From: Paenimyroides viscosum
GTDB taxonomy: Bacteria; Bacteroidota; Bacteroidia; Flavobacteriales; Flavobacteriaceae
DNA: 64,000 nt
Direction: 5' to 3'
Assembly: GCF_003858535.1 (NCBI RefSeq)
Contig: NZ_RQTJ01000007.1
Location: 1 to 64,000, forward strand
Shown here: one piece after another, positions 28,717 through 38,370 of the stretch
How the letters are laid out: each line of letters opens with the position of its first letter
How positions within the stretch are numbered: position 1 is the first letter of the stretch
The notes under the pieces: model-generated
Told to the model about the DNA's origin: nothing
Seen by the model: only the letters and a program-made list of their open reading frames with translations
Databases searched by the model: none
Position numbers and translations under genes: made by a program

Positions 28717-29301
28717 ATGGCACTCAAAAAAACGAAAACATACCGCAGAACGAGGTATCTCTTATATAAAGAAACATTAGTAGATTTTAAGGAACACTTT
28801 TGGGCTTTTGTAGGATCATTTGTAGGTTTGGGAACCATAAGCTATTTAAACTTCGAACTACTTTCAAAATATGATCTAACCTTATTAATTGGATCTTTCG
28901 GAGCAAGTTGTGTATTAATTTATGGCGCCATCGGAAGTCCATTAGCACAACCTAAAAACCTGTTTAACGGACATTTAATTTCGGCAATTATCGGAGTTAC
29001 CTGCTATAAAATTTTAGGTGATTATGTTTGGATTGCAGGTCCTTTAGCCGTTTCATTATCAATTATCGGAATGCAAATGGCAAAATCATTACATCCGCCT
29101 GGTGGTGCAACTGCCTTAATTGCAGTAACCGGCGGTCCGTCTATCACCAATTTGGGGTATGAATATGTTTTTTCGCCCGTTTTTACTGGTGTACTTATTT
29201 TATTTATTGCCGCTTTAATTTTTAATAATATTCCGCATAAAAGACAATATCCGGTTAAAACGTTTCCACGGATGTACAGAAAAAAAGCAAGAACCAAATA
29301 A
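28717..29301 (+). CDS. HPP-family membrane protein
   Basis: 194 residues. Four hydrophobic helices and the family's name-giving motif SLHPPGGATALIA are clear, with GSFGASCVLIYG and SPLAQPKNLFNGH. The family is common in bacteria, and some relatives in phototrophs are linked to nitrite transport. No substrate can be assigned here. The stop codon lies inside the terminator stem. Confidence 0.82.
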   Translation: MALKKTKTYRRTRYLLYKETLVDFKEHFWAFVGSFVGLGTISYLNFELLSKYDLTLLIGSFGASCVLIYGAIGSPLAQPKNLFNGHLISAIIGVTCYKILGDYVWIAGPLAVSLSIIGMQMAKSLHPPGGATALIAVTGGPSITNLGYEYVFSPVFTGVLILFIAALIFNNIPHKRQYPVKTFPRMYRKKARTK

Positions 29302-29317
29302 GTTCTTGCTTTTTTTT
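29283..29317. terminator. Bidirectional terminator between the HPP gene and the lipoprotein pseudogene
   Basis: Twelve-base stem AAAAGCAAGAAC (29283-29294) with GTTCTTGCTTTT (29302-29313) and Ts on both sides. It serves the two convergent genes. Confidence 0.8.
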
Positions 29318-29322
29318 AATCT

Positions 29323-30254
29323 TTAATCGACAAAATTATTATATCGACTTACAACATTTTGGTAACCATTTTGTATTTCAGTTGCCTGTGCTACTGAAAT
29401 TGTTTTACTGGTTTCGGCTGCGCGCAACACTTTACGTAAAGTTGCCAAAAAATTATCAGCCTCTTTATTAAAAACTTCATAAGAACTCTTTTTACTTTGT
29501 AATGAAGCATCACTTACTTTAAATTCCTTTGCCGTATTAGCTTTAATTTCTTTTTCCAAGCTATCGTACTGTTTTTTTATTGCAGGAATATCGTAAACAT
29601 CTTCATTATATTGATCAGTAACTAAAGTAGTTATATTTTGCGATTGTGCAAGCACTTTTTTGCTTCCTAAAATGTAATCTTTAAGCGGATGATCTTTTAA
29701 AATAGTTTCTTCAGCGCCATCTGAAATTGGCTGTAAAATAGTAGTTATTTTACCTTCGGTTACATAAAAATCATCAATAAGTTTCATTATTTCAGCCTTA
29801 TTTGTTTGTGCCTTTGCGCCTTTATCATCTTTGTAATCTTCGGCTTTAATGTAAGTTACAAGTTCGTCGGTTTTCTTTTTAATGTCATCGATCTTTTTTG
29901 TGGAATCTGCAATAAGTGTTTTAACAGCTTCTTTGTTTTTACCAAGTGCATCGGGAGCTTCCGCTAATTTAGATATGCTTGGTATTGTAACCGGTGGTAT
30001 TAAATTGGGGTTTGAGCTCCAATAAAAGCATCCATACCTTCCAAATACCTTACTACACGCTCTAAATTAGATCGATCCTTTGAACTTTTTTGAATAAGAT
30101 TGTTGTTAAATTCAATTATTGCATTGGCATCTTGCATATTATCCACTGCAACAACTTCTTTTCCGTCTGCATTCACAGATGCTTCTTTTTTACATCCTAC
30201 AACAGTTAAGCCCATACCGCACAACAATAATGCGGGAAATAAAATTTTTCTCAT
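29323..30254 (-). pseudogene. Frameshifted lipoprotein gene (DUF3829-like)
   Basis: Read from 30254 downward, the protein starts with a lipoprotein signal (LLLCGMGLTVVGC) and runs 84 residues to a premature stop at 30000-30002. The adjacent frame is open without a break from there to 29323 and continues the same kind of sequence (NLIPPVTIPSISKLAEAP, then a Lys-rich helical domain ending VSRYNNFVD). One extra C in the CCCC run (GGGG at 30007-30010 on the plus strand) would restore a single protein of about 310 residues. The helical lipoprotein resembles DUF3829. This is either a real inactivating deletion or a homopolymer sequencing error. Confidence 0.75.
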
Positions 30255-30417
30255 AATACTTTTATTTTATAAATTTTTCTAAATTAAAAATAGAACTTAT
30301 TATTTTAATATTCAATTTTTTTCCACAAAAAAAATACTGTTGAAAATAACCACAAAAAATATTTCAAAATGGCAAAAAATCATCACAAATAATTTTCATT
30401 AAATCAATAACATATAC

Positions 30418-30425
30418 TATTTTTG
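30418..30425 (+). promoter_or_regulatory. Candidate -7 element of purH
   Basis: TATTTTTG fits TAnnTTTG. TTTC stands in for the -33 TTTG at 30394-30397, with a 20-base spacer. It lies 26 bases before the purH ATG. Confidence 0.45.
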
Positions 30426-30451
30426 CACCTTAAAAACAATGAACAACAATA

Positions 30452-31984
30452 ATGAGTACATCTAAAAAAATTCAATCGGCATTAATTTCAGTATTTGATA
30501 AAAACGGATTAGAGCCAATTGTTAGAGAATTGCATAAAAACAACGTAACTATTTATTCAACAGGTGGAACCGAAACGTTTATTTTAGATTTGGGAATTCC
30601 GGTTGTACCAGTAGAAGACGTTACTTCATACCCATCGATTTTAGGCGGACGTGTAAAAACGTTACATCCGAAAATTTTTGGTGGAATTTTGAACCGTCAG
30701 GATAACGAAACGGATGTTCAACAAATGAAAGATTATGCCATCCCACAGATTGATTTAGTTATTGTTGATTTGTATCCGTTTGAAAAAACAGTTGCATCAG
30801 GCGCAAGTGAAGCGGATATTATTGAAAAAATTGATATCGGTGGAATTTCATTAATCCGTGCCGGAGCAAAAAATTTTAAAGATACTGTGATTGTAGCATC
30901 GGTTGAAGAATACACTACGTTCTTGAATTTTTATACAGAAGAAAACGGGTCAACAACGTTGGTACAACGTAAATATTTAGCTGCGAAAGCATTTCACACT
31001 TCCTCTCATTATGACGGAGCTATTTTCAATTATTTCAATCAGGAAATAAATGAACCAGTTTTAAAAATAAGTGAAAGTGAAGCACAAACTTTACGCTACG
31101 GAGAAAACCCACATCAAAAAGGAATTTTCTACGGAAATTTTGACGAATTGTTTGAGAAGTTACACGGAAAAGAGTTATCTTACAACAATTTATTAGATGT
31201 TGACGCTGCCGTTAATTTAATGAACGAATTTAAAGGCGATGCACCTACATTTGCTATTTTAAAGCATAACAATGCTTGTGGTGTGGCACAAAAACCAACC
31301 ATGAAAGAAGCTTATTTGGCGGCTTTGGCTGGTGATCCTACATCTGCTTTTGGTGGTGTTTTAATTGCAAACGGCAATATTGATAAAGAAACAGCAGACG
31401 AAATTAATAAATTGTTCTGCGAAATTGTAATTGCACCAAGTTATGATGCCGATGCTGTTACTATTTTACAAGAAAAGAAAAACAGAATTATATTAACAAT
31501 TAACGATATAAAATTACCAACAACACAAGTTCGTACGTGTTTAAACGGAATTTTATTTCAAGATAAAGACAACGTAACAGATACTAAAGAGCATTTAACC
31601 AACGTTACTTCTTTAGTAGCTGATGCTGAACAAATTGAAGATTTATTATTTGCATCTAAAATTTGTAAACACACAAAATCAAACACGATTGTTTTAGCTA
31701 AAAACAAAGAGTTGTGCGCTTCTGGAACAGGACAAACATCTCGTGTAGACGCTTTAAAACAAGCTATTGATAAAGCAAATGCGTTTGGTATTGATTTAAC
31801 AGATGCCGTAATGGCAAGTGATGCGTTTTTTCCTTTCCCTGATTGTGTGGAAATTGCTAAAAATGCAGGTATTAAAGCTGTTATTCAACCAGGCGGATCA
31901 ATTAAAGACAATTTAAGCATTGATTATTGTAACGAAAACCAAATGGTTATGGTAACCACTGGTATCCGTCACTTTAAACATTAA
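30452..31984 (+). CDS. purH: Bifunctional AICAR transformylase/IMP cyclohydrolase PurH
   Basis: 510 residues, normal length. The N-terminal MGS-like IMP cyclohydrolase domain (about 1-195) has STGGT, GGRVKTLHPKI and a KNF(K)DT region. The C-terminal AICAR formyltransferase domain contains RYGENPHQKG, LKHNNACGVA, DPTSAFGGV and QPGGSIKD. It catalyses the last two steps of de novo IMP synthesis. The mreB gene starts 43 bases downstream with no terminator between, so some read-through into the shape operon is possible. Confidence 0.97.
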   Translation: MSTSKKIQSALISVFDKNGLEPIVRELHKNNVTIYSTGGTETFILDLGIPVVPVEDVTSYPSILGGRVKTLHPKIFGGILNRQDNETDVQQMKDYAIPQIDLVIVDLYPFEKTVASGASEADIIEKIDIGGISLIRAGAKNFKDTVIVASVEEYTTFLNFYTEENGSTTLVQRKYLAAKAFHTSSHYDGAIFNYFNQEINEPVLKISESEAQTLRYGENPHQKGIFYGNFDELFEKLHGKELSYNNLLDVDAAVNLMNEFKGDAPTFAILKHNNACGVAQKPTMKEAYLAALAGDPTSAFGGVLIANGNIDKETADEINKLFCEIVIAPSYDADAVTILQEKKNRIILTINDIKLPTTQVRTCLNGILFQDKDNVTDTKEHLTNVTSLVADAEQIEDLLFASKICKHTKSNTIVLAKNKELCASGTGQTSRVDALKQAIDKANAFGIDLTDAVMASDAFFPFPDCVEIAKNAGIKAVIQPGGSIKDNLSIDYCNENQMVMVTTGIRHFKH

Positions 31985-32027
31985 AAATATAACGGAATAG
32001 TTTAACTTAATACCATTTAAAAATTAT

Positions 32028-33056
32028 ATGGGATTTTTTGATTTCATGACCGAGGAAATCGCTATGGACCTTGGTACTGCAAATACTTTAATAATACACA
32101 ACGGAAAAGTTGTAGTTGACAGCCCTTCTATTGTAGCTCGCGACCGTGTTTCGGGAAAAATAATTGCTGTAGGTAAAGAAGCTAGCTTAATGCAAGGAAA
32201 AACACATGATAACATTAAAACTATTCGTCCGTTAAAAGATGGTGTTATTGCAGATTTTGATGCATCTGAAAAAATGATCAATCTGTTCATTAAAAGTATT
32301 CCTGCATTAAAGAAAAAATTATTTACACCGGCATTGCGTATGGTTGTTTGTATTCCTTCTGGAATTACAGAGGTTGAAATGCGCGCCGTTAAAGAATCAT
32401 GTGAACGTGTAAATGGTAAAGAAGTTTATTTAATACACGAACCTATGGCAGCAGCTATTGGAATTGGTGTTGATATTATGCAGCCTAAAGGTAACATGAT
32501 TGTTGATATAGGTGGTGGTACTACCGAAATTGCTGTTTTGGCATTAGGCGGTATTGTTTGTGATAAATCGGTTAAAATTGCTGGTGACGTTTTCACTAAC
32601 GATATTATTTACTACATGCGTACACAACACAATTTATTTGTGGGTGAAGGAACTGCAGAAAAAATTAAAATTGAAATTGGTGCTGCTATTGAAGATCTAG
32701 ATCAAGGTCCAGAAGATTTAATGGTTCAAGGTCGAGATTTGTTAACAGGTAAACCAAAACAGGTAAACGTATCTTATAGAGAAATTGCGAAGGCTTTAGA
32801 TAAATCAATTCAGCGTATAGAAGATGCCGTAATGGAAACATTATCGCAAACACCGCCAGAATTAGCTGCCGATATTTACAACACAGGTATTTATTTAGCA
32901 GGTGGTGGTTCTATGTTAAGAGGTTTGGATAAACGTATCTCTCAAAAAACAGATTTACCGGTTTATATTGCTGAAGATCCTTTACGCGCAGTTGTTCGCG
33001 GAACAGGAATCGTAATTAAAAATATAGAGAAATTCAAAAGCATCCTAATAAAATAA
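32028..33056 (+). CDS. mreB: Rod-shape actin homologue MreB
   Basis: 342 residues. Actin-fold ATP-binding motifs are clear: DLGTANTLI near the N-terminus, the phosphate-2 loop VDIGGGTTEIAVL and the adenosine motif LAGGGSMLRGLD. It forms membrane-bound filaments that guide the elongation machinery. It heads the five-gene set mreB, mreC, mreD, mrdA, rodA. Confidence 0.97.
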   Translation: MGFFDFMTEEIAMDLGTANTLIIHNGKVVVDSPSIVARDRVSGKIIAVGKEASLMQGKTHDNIKTIRPLKDGVIADFDASEKMINLFIKSIPALKKKLFTPALRMVVCIPSGITEVEMRAVKESCERVNGKEVYLIHEPMAAAIGIGVDIMQPKGNMIVDIGGGTTEIAVLALGGIVCDKSVKIAGDVFTNDIIYYMRTQHNLFVGEGTAEKIKIEIGAAIEDLDQGPEDLMVQGRDLLTGKPKQVNVSYREIAKALDKSIQRIEDAVMETLSQTPPELAADIYNTGIYLAGGGSMLRGLDKRISQKTDLPVYIAEDPLRAVVRGTGIVIKNIEKFKSILIK

Positions 33057-33071
33057 AACCGCACATTTAGT

Positions 33072-33905
33072 ATGCAGCAAATCATATATTTTATCACAAA
33101 AAACAGTACTAAGCTACTGTTTTTGCTGCTTTTAGTAGTTTCATTGTATTTAACTGTACAAACGCATTCGTATCATCAAAGTCAAATGTTACATAGTGCA
33201 AATGTTGTTTCAGGTACTATTTATGAAAAAACCAATAGCCTTACTGAATATTTGCATTTAAAAGACGAAAACAATCGTTTGGCAGAAGAAAACGCCAAAA
33301 TGAAGCAAATCTTATACAATAGCCAATTGATTATTGACAGTACATTTGCGGTTAATCCTGAAATTCGTATTGCTCAAGATTACAAGTTGTTTAATGCAAA
33401 AATTATAAAAAATTCTTTTTATAAAAAAGAAAATTATTTAACCATTAAAGGCGGTTTAGTAAACGGTGTTAAAAAAGACATGGGGGTAATTAACGCTAAA
33501 GGTGTTATTGGTATTGTAGAAAATGTATCAAAAAATTACGCAACCATACAAAGTATTTTAAATACACATACTAAAATTGGTGCAAAAGTTAGCAATACCA
33601 ATCACTTTGGAACAATTACCTGGGACGGAAAAAATGCAGGTTATGTTCAGTTAATGGACATTCCTAAATTAGCTGCACTGCGAAAAGGCGATTCTATTGT
33701 TACAGGTGGTATTTCTACTATTTTCCCTGAAAATGTCCCGGTTGGTTTGGTTGATAAAGTATTCACCTCTAAAAATTCTAATTTTTATACCATTAGTGTG
33801 CGTTTGTTTAATGATATGACGAATATAAGTTCGGTATATTTAATAGAACATGTAAAAATTAAAGAAATTATTGAACTTGAAGAACAAACTGTAAGCGATG
33901 AATAA
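33072..33905 (+). CDS. mreC: Rod-shape protein MreC
   Basis: 277 residues. It has a short cytoplasmic tail, one membrane helix (about 12-28), a coiled coil (about 55-85) and the periplasmic beta-barrel domain, with GLVNGVKKDMGVINAKGVIG and the late RKGDSIVTGG. It links MreB to PBP2 in the elongasome. It overlaps mreD by eight bases. Confidence 0.93.
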   Translation: MQQIIYFITKNSTKLLFLLLLVVSLYLTVQTHSYHQSQMLHSANVVSGTIYEKTNSLTEYLHLKDENNRLAEENAKMKQILYNSQLIIDSTFAVNPEIRIAQDYKLFNAKIIKNSFYKKENYLTIKGGLVNGVKKDMGVINAKGVIGIVENVSKNYATIQSILNTHTKIGAKVSNTNHFGTITWDGKNAGYVQLMDIPKLAALRKGDSIVTGGISTIFPENVPVGLVDKVFTSKNSNFYTISVRLFNDMTNISSVYLIEHVKIKEIIELEEQTVSDE

Positions 33906-34404
33906 TACAACCGTTTTAAATACATTCCGTTTTATTGTTCTTGTATTTTTTCAGGTAACAGTATTTAACAATATCCACTTTTTTGGATACGTAACGCCCT
34001 ACCCTTACATATTATTTATTTTACTATATCCATTAAATACAAATCGCCATTTATTTTTAATTTTTAGCTTTTTACTAGGGTTAATTTTAGATACCTTTAA
34101 TAATTCAGGTGGTGTACATACAACAGCTTGTCTTACGTTGGCTTTTGTGCGTGAAAATTTATTAAAAATGTCTTTTGGTTACAGTTACGAATTTCACATG
34201 ATGCGTATTACAGACAAAATATCGTCTGAATTAGTCACTTATGTAGTTACAAGTGTTTTAATACATCATACCATATTAATTGGTTTAGAAGTTTTTAACT
34301 TTAATTTTATTTTAGAAATTTTACTTCGTGTAGTAACATCATCTATTTTTAGTATTTTACTAATATTCCTGATTATTGGGTTGATAAAATCGCCACGAAA
34401 ATGA
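33898..34404 (+). CDS. mreD: Rod-shape protein MreD
   Basis: 168 residues, very hydrophobic, with about five membrane helices. Little sequence is conserved in MreD beyond the helix pattern, so the call rests on size, topology and the place between mreC and mrdA. It overlaps mreC by eight bases and mrdA by four (ATGA), which implies coupled translation. Confidence 0.9.
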   Translation: MNNTTVLNTFRFIVLVFFQVTVFNNIHFFGYVTPYPYILFILLYPLNTNRHLFLIFSFLLGLILDTFNNSGGVHTTACLTLAFVRENLLKMSFGYSYEFHMMRITDKISSELVTYVVTSVLIHHTILIGLEVFNFNFILEILLRVVTSSIFSILLIFLIIGLIKSPRK

Positions 34405-36317
34405 GAAAACTTTTGTTTCCAATCATAATTATTATCGCTACAATAATTATTGTTGTAAGATTATTTTTTTTGCAAATTGTTGATGATTCTTTCTTGAAAA
34501 AGGCAGATATCAATGCGCTAAAAATTGTATATGAATATCCAGAACGAGGTTATATTTACGATAGAACGGGGCAGCTTATGGTTGCAAACCAACCAAGTTA
34601 CGATATTATGGTTATTCCTCGTGAAGTTAAAAATATTGATACTTTAGAACTTTGCAACATATTAGAAATTACAAAAGATGATTTTCTAAAAAAATTAGAA
34701 AAAGCGAAAGTATACTCGCCAAGATTACCATCGTTATTTCTAGCCCAATTAACAAAAACGGAGTTTGCTGCATTTCAAGAAAAAATTCGTCATTTTAAAG
34801 GATTTTATATTCAGAAGAGAAATTTACGCGATTATCAAGTTGATTTTGGTGCGAATGTATTTGGATACATCCGTCAGATCAATGAAATGGAATTAGAAAA
34901 AAGACCGTATTATAAATCAGGTGAATTAATTGGTATGCGTGGGGTTGAACAAGCCTACGAAGAAGATTTACGTGGAATTCGTGGGGTTCATTACATTCAA
35001 AAAGATAAATTCAATAAAGAAATTGGTCCGTTTAAAGAAGGTATTTACGATACCGTTGCCGTAAAAGGAAACGATGTTACCATAACTATTGATAAAGAAT
35101 TACAAAAATACGGCGAAGAATTAATGATTCGAAAACGTGGGGGAATTGTAGCTATTGAACCTAAAACAGGTGAAATTTTGGCTTTGGTTACCGCACCTTC
35201 GTACGATCCGGGAATGTTAGTAGGTCGCGATCGTTCAAAAAATTATGTAAAAATTGACAGTGTACCAGGAAAACCTTTCTTTGACAAAGTATTGCAAGGT
35301 CAGTTTGCACCCGGATCTCCCTTTAAAATTTTAACCGCATTAATTGGTTTGCAAGAAGAGGTTATTGATACCCAAACGCGTTTTCCTTGCAGCCATGGTT
35401 TTTATTTGGGTGGTCGTTTTATAAAATGTCACGATGCCGGCAGCTGGAATCTTCATCCGGCAATAGCAAAATCATGTAACACCTATTTTTCACAGGCTTA
35501 CTTGCGACTTGTAGCTAAATATCCAACTTCATCACAAGGTGTTGATGCATGGAAATCGCATTTAGAAAGTTTTGGCTTAGGACAATATATGGGATATGAT
35601 TTACCGTCTGGGCAAAAAGGAAGAATTCCCGGATCTGATCTTTACAATAAAGTATATAAAGGTTGGAACTGGAAAGGATCTACCATAGTATCAAACGCAA
35701 TTGGTCAAGGGGAAGTTGAAATGACGCCAATTCAGTTGGCAAATGTAATGTGTGCTGTTGCAAACGAAGGTTATTATTACACGCCTCACATCATCAAAAA
35801 AATTGAAAATAAACAGATTGATAAATCGTTCATTCAGAAAAAACAAACCACGATCGATAAACAACATTTTAGACCTGTAATTGAAGGTTTGGCAGAAGTT
35901 TATTTATCGGGAACGGCAAGCCGATTGAGAATTCCTGATGTCAATATTTGTGGAAAAACCGGAACAGTAGAAAATTTTGCTACTGTTGATGGAGAAAAAA
36001 CAAAACTACAAGACCACTCGGTCTTCTTAGCTTTTGCACCAAAAGAAAATCCAAAAATTGTAATTGCGGTTTTTATTGAAAATGGTGGTTTTGGGGCAAC
36101 TTGGGCAGGACCAATTGCGTCTTTAATGATAGAAAAGTATCTAAAAGGAGAAATTACCCGAACCGATTTAGAAAAACGTATGTTAGAAGGCGATTTATCA
36201 TCAAATTATATTTTAAAAGATATCGCAGAAAAGCAAAGAGAAGAAAAAGAACGTTTAAAACGATTAGAAAAACAACGACTAGAGAAATTAAAAGCCAAAC
36301 AAAATGGTAAAAACTAA
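34401..36317 (+). CDS. mrdA: Penicillin-binding protein 2 (MrdA)
   Basis: 638 residues. One N-terminal membrane helix is followed by a pedestal domain (YIYDRTGQLMV) and a transpeptidase domain. The active-site Ser306 is in GSPFK (SxxK), the second motif is KSCNTYF (SxN) and the third is KTGT. It cross-links peptidoglycan during elongation and works with RodA. The C-terminus carries an unusual Lys/Glu/Arg-rich tail of about 40 residues. It overlaps rodA by 14 bases. Confidence 0.95.
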   Translation: MRKLLFPIIIIIATIIIVVRLFFLQIVDDSFLKKADINALKIVYEYPERGYIYDRTGQLMVANQPSYDIMVIPREVKNIDTLELCNILEITKDDFLKKLEKAKVYSPRLPSLFLAQLTKTEFAAFQEKIRHFKGFYIQKRNLRDYQVDFGANVFGYIRQINEMELEKRPYYKSGELIGMRGVEQAYEEDLRGIRGVHYIQKDKFNKEIGPFKEGIYDTVAVKGNDVTITIDKELQKYGEELMIRKRGGIVAIEPKTGEILALVTAPSYDPGMLVGRDRSKNYVKIDSVPGKPFFDKVLQGQFAPGSPFKILTALIGLQEEVIDTQTRFPCSHGFYLGGRFIKCHDAGSWNLHPAIAKSCNTYFSQAYLRLVAKYPTSSQGVDAWKSHLESFGLGQYMGYDLPSGQKGRIPGSDLYNKVYKGWNWKGSTIVSNAIGQGEVEMTPIQLANVMCAVANEGYYYTPHIIKKIENKQIDKSFIQKKQTTIDKQHFRPVIEGLAEVYLSGTASRLRIPDVNICGKTGTVENFATVDGEKTKLQDHSVFLAFAPKENPKIVIAVFIENGGFGATWAGPIASLMIEKYLKGEITRTDLEKRMLEGDLSSNYILKDIAEKQREEKERLKRLEKQRLEKLKAKQNGKN

Positions 36318-37578
36318 ACATTTAGCAAACCAAAGCGTAATTGCCAATGTAGATTGGTTAAGTATATTTTTGTATGCTGTGCTTGTTATTTTTGGTTGGA
36401 TGAATATTTATTCGGCATCTTTACCATTAGAAGATACTTCTATTTTTGATATGAGCCAAATTTATGGTAAACAACTGCTTTTTATTGGTATCGCTATTCC
36501 TGTAATTATTGTAATTTTATCTTTAGACGCTAAGGTTTACGAGAAATATTCGCTTATTTATTACGTAATAGGAATTGTATTGTTAATGGGTCTTTTTATT
36601 TTTGGAAAAACCATTAAAGGTCAAACCAACTGGTATCAATTTGGAGGCATAAGCATGCAACCATCGGAATTTGCTAAAATAGGTACCGCTTTATTTCTAT
36701 CTAAATACATAACCGAAAGCCAAACTACTTTTCAAAACCTTAAAGAACAAGGTATTGCAATGGGAATTATTTTCTTGCCCGTGGCATTTATAATGTTACA
36801 ACCCGACACTGGGTCAGGCATGATTTTTTCAATTCTATTTTTAGTGTTGTATCGTGAAGGATTTCCGGCATGGTATTTATGGACTGGTTTTTTAGCCATT
36901 ATCCTTTTTATATTAGCATTGGTAATACAGCCTTTATTTTTAATATTACTTATAGTTTTAGGTTGTGGCGTTCATTTCTATTTTAACAAAACTATTAATA
37001 GAAACCCATTTGTTTATGCCATTTTAGCGGTTGTAATGAGTAGTTTTGTATTTTCTGTAGATTATGTGTTTGATAATGTTTTAGAGCCACACCATAAAGA
37101 CCGTATTAATGTATTGTTGGGAGATGATGTTGATATGAAAAAAGAAGGCTATAACCTAAACCAGTCAATGATTGCTATTGGTTCGGGCGGCTGGATTGGT
37201 AAAGGATTTTTAGAAGGAACACAAACAAAAGGTGGTTTTGTACCCGAACAACATACCGATTATATTTTTACTACGGTAGGTGAAGAATGGGGCTTTGTTG
37301 GATCTACAATAGTAATTGCTTGTTTTGTAACGTTAATATTACGGGTTGTTTATTTATCAGAAAAACAAAAAAATAATTTCGCTCGGATCTACGGATATTG
37401 CGTAGCTGCCATCTTATTTATGCACTTTTTTGTAAATGTATCTATGCTTATAGGTATTTTCCCAACTATTGGTGTACCATTACCATTTTTCTCGTATGGT
37501 GGATCTAGTTTAATTGCGTTTACATTTTTGCTGTTCATCTTTTTAAAGTTAGATGCCAATAAGGTTAATGAATGGTAA
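36304..37578 (+). CDS. rodA: Peptidoglycan glycosyltransferase RodA
   Basis: 424 residues of the SEDS family with about ten membrane helices. Diagnostic segments are GGISMQPSEFAKIG, LQPDTGSGM, PEQHTDYIFTTVGEEWGF (including the catalytic-type Asp) and GVPLPFFSYGGSSL near the C-terminus. It polymerises lipid II for rod elongation as partner of PBP2. It is the last core gene of the shape operon. Confidence 0.95.
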   Translation: MVKTKHLANQSVIANVDWLSIFLYAVLVIFGWMNIYSASLPLEDTSIFDMSQIYGKQLLFIGIAIPVIIVILSLDAKVYEKYSLIYYVIGIVLLMGLFIFGKTIKGQTNWYQFGGISMQPSEFAKIGTALFLSKYITESQTTFQNLKEQGIAMGIIFLPVAFIMLQPDTGSGMIFSILFLVLYREGFPAWYLWTGFLAIILFILALVIQPLFLILLIVLGCGVHFYFNKTINRNPFVYAILAVVMSSFVFSVDYVFDNVLEPHHKDRINVLLGDDVDMKKEGYNLNQSMIAIGSGGWIGKGFLEGTQTKGGFVPEQHTDYIFTTVGEEWGFVGSTIVIACFVTLILRVVYLSEKQKNNFARIYGYCVAAILFMHFFVNVSMLIGIFPTIGVPLPFFSYGGSSLIAFTFLLFIFLKLDANKVNEW

Positions 37579-37637
37579 CATGGCATAAATTTTGCTAAAT
37601 CAAAATTAAATTTATAATTTTATCAAAAATATATATC

Positions 37638-38282
37638 ATGAAAAAAATTGTTTTATTTTCTTGTATCGTGTTGGGCTTAAATTACACAGTACAAGCACAA
37701 GTTAACACAACTGCACAACAGAATAATACTAATGCTACGCAAACAGTTACTGAAGAGAATACACCAGTATTAAAACAAGACACTGCAGCTAATACAGCTC
37801 TTGAATCTACAACTATTGAAGTAGCAGAAACTGCCAAAGCCAATTACGAAGCCGAAATTTTAAAAGCACAAGAAGCAAAACAAAAAGCTGAAGAAAAATT
37901 AGCAAAACAAGAAGCAAAAGCAGCTAAAAATGCTAAGAAAAAAGCAGAAAGAGAAGCCAAAGCTGCACAAAAAAAGCAAAAAGCTTTTGAAAAAGAGCAA
38001 AAGCAAAAAATGAAAGCAGAGAAAAAAGCTGCCGATAAAGAAAAAGCTATTGCAAAAGAAGAAGGCAGACTAAAAAAAGCTCAAGATAATTTACGCAAGG
38101 CAGAAATGAAATTAGAAGAAGCCAAAAATGAATTTGAGCGTAAAAAACTGAAAAATAAAATGGATTTCGAAAAAGAAATTAAAGAAAAATCTAAGCTTGT
38201 TAAAATGGAAACAAAGGTTTCAGAATTAAAACTAAAAGTAAACAAACAAGAGCTTGAATTGAAGAAAGCGCAGATTAAATAA
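37638..38282 (+). CDS. Secreted Lys/Ala/Glu-rich coiled-coil protein
   Basis: 214 residues. A signal peptide (MKKIVLFSC...VQAQ) is followed by a Thr/Asn/Gln-rich stretch to about residue 60. The rest is almost pure Lys/Ala/Glu/Gln in a long predicted coiled coil (about 70-214) with no other domain. Composition bias makes homology searching unreliable. It follows rodA by 59 bases on the same strand and ends at a strong terminator, so it may be transcribed with the rod operon. A periplasmic or peptidoglycan-contact role is only a guess. Confidence 0.65.
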   Translation: MKKIVLFSCIVLGLNYTVQAQVNTTAQQNNTNATQTVTEENTPVLKQDTAANTALESTTIEVAETAKANYEAEILKAQEAKQKAEEKLAKQEAKAAKNAKKKAEREAKAAQKKQKAFEKEQKQKMKAEKKAADKEKAIAKEEGRLKKAQDNLRKAEMKLEEAKNEFERKKLKNKMDFEKEIKEKSKLVKMETKVSELKLKVNKQELELKKAQIK

Positions 38283-38291
38283 TATAAAAAC

Positions 38292-38326
38292 AAAAAGGTT
38301 TAACTACAAAAGTTAAACCTTTTTTA
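38292..38326. terminator. Bidirectional terminator between the coiled-coil and macroglobulin genes
   Basis: Fourteen-base perfect stem AAAAAGGTTTAACT (38292-38305) with AGTTAAACCTTTTT (38311-38324), flanked by A and T runs. It serves the convergent genes on both sides. Confidence 0.85.
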
Positions 38327-38370
38327 TTACTTTCAAATTAATATTTACGAATTAAATGTGTGAAAACTTA

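Noticed and set aside
29788..29999. A non-coding gap between two small genes
   Set aside because: The frame is open through the whole stretch and joins the flanking pieces into one lipoprotein, so it is part of a frameshifted gene.
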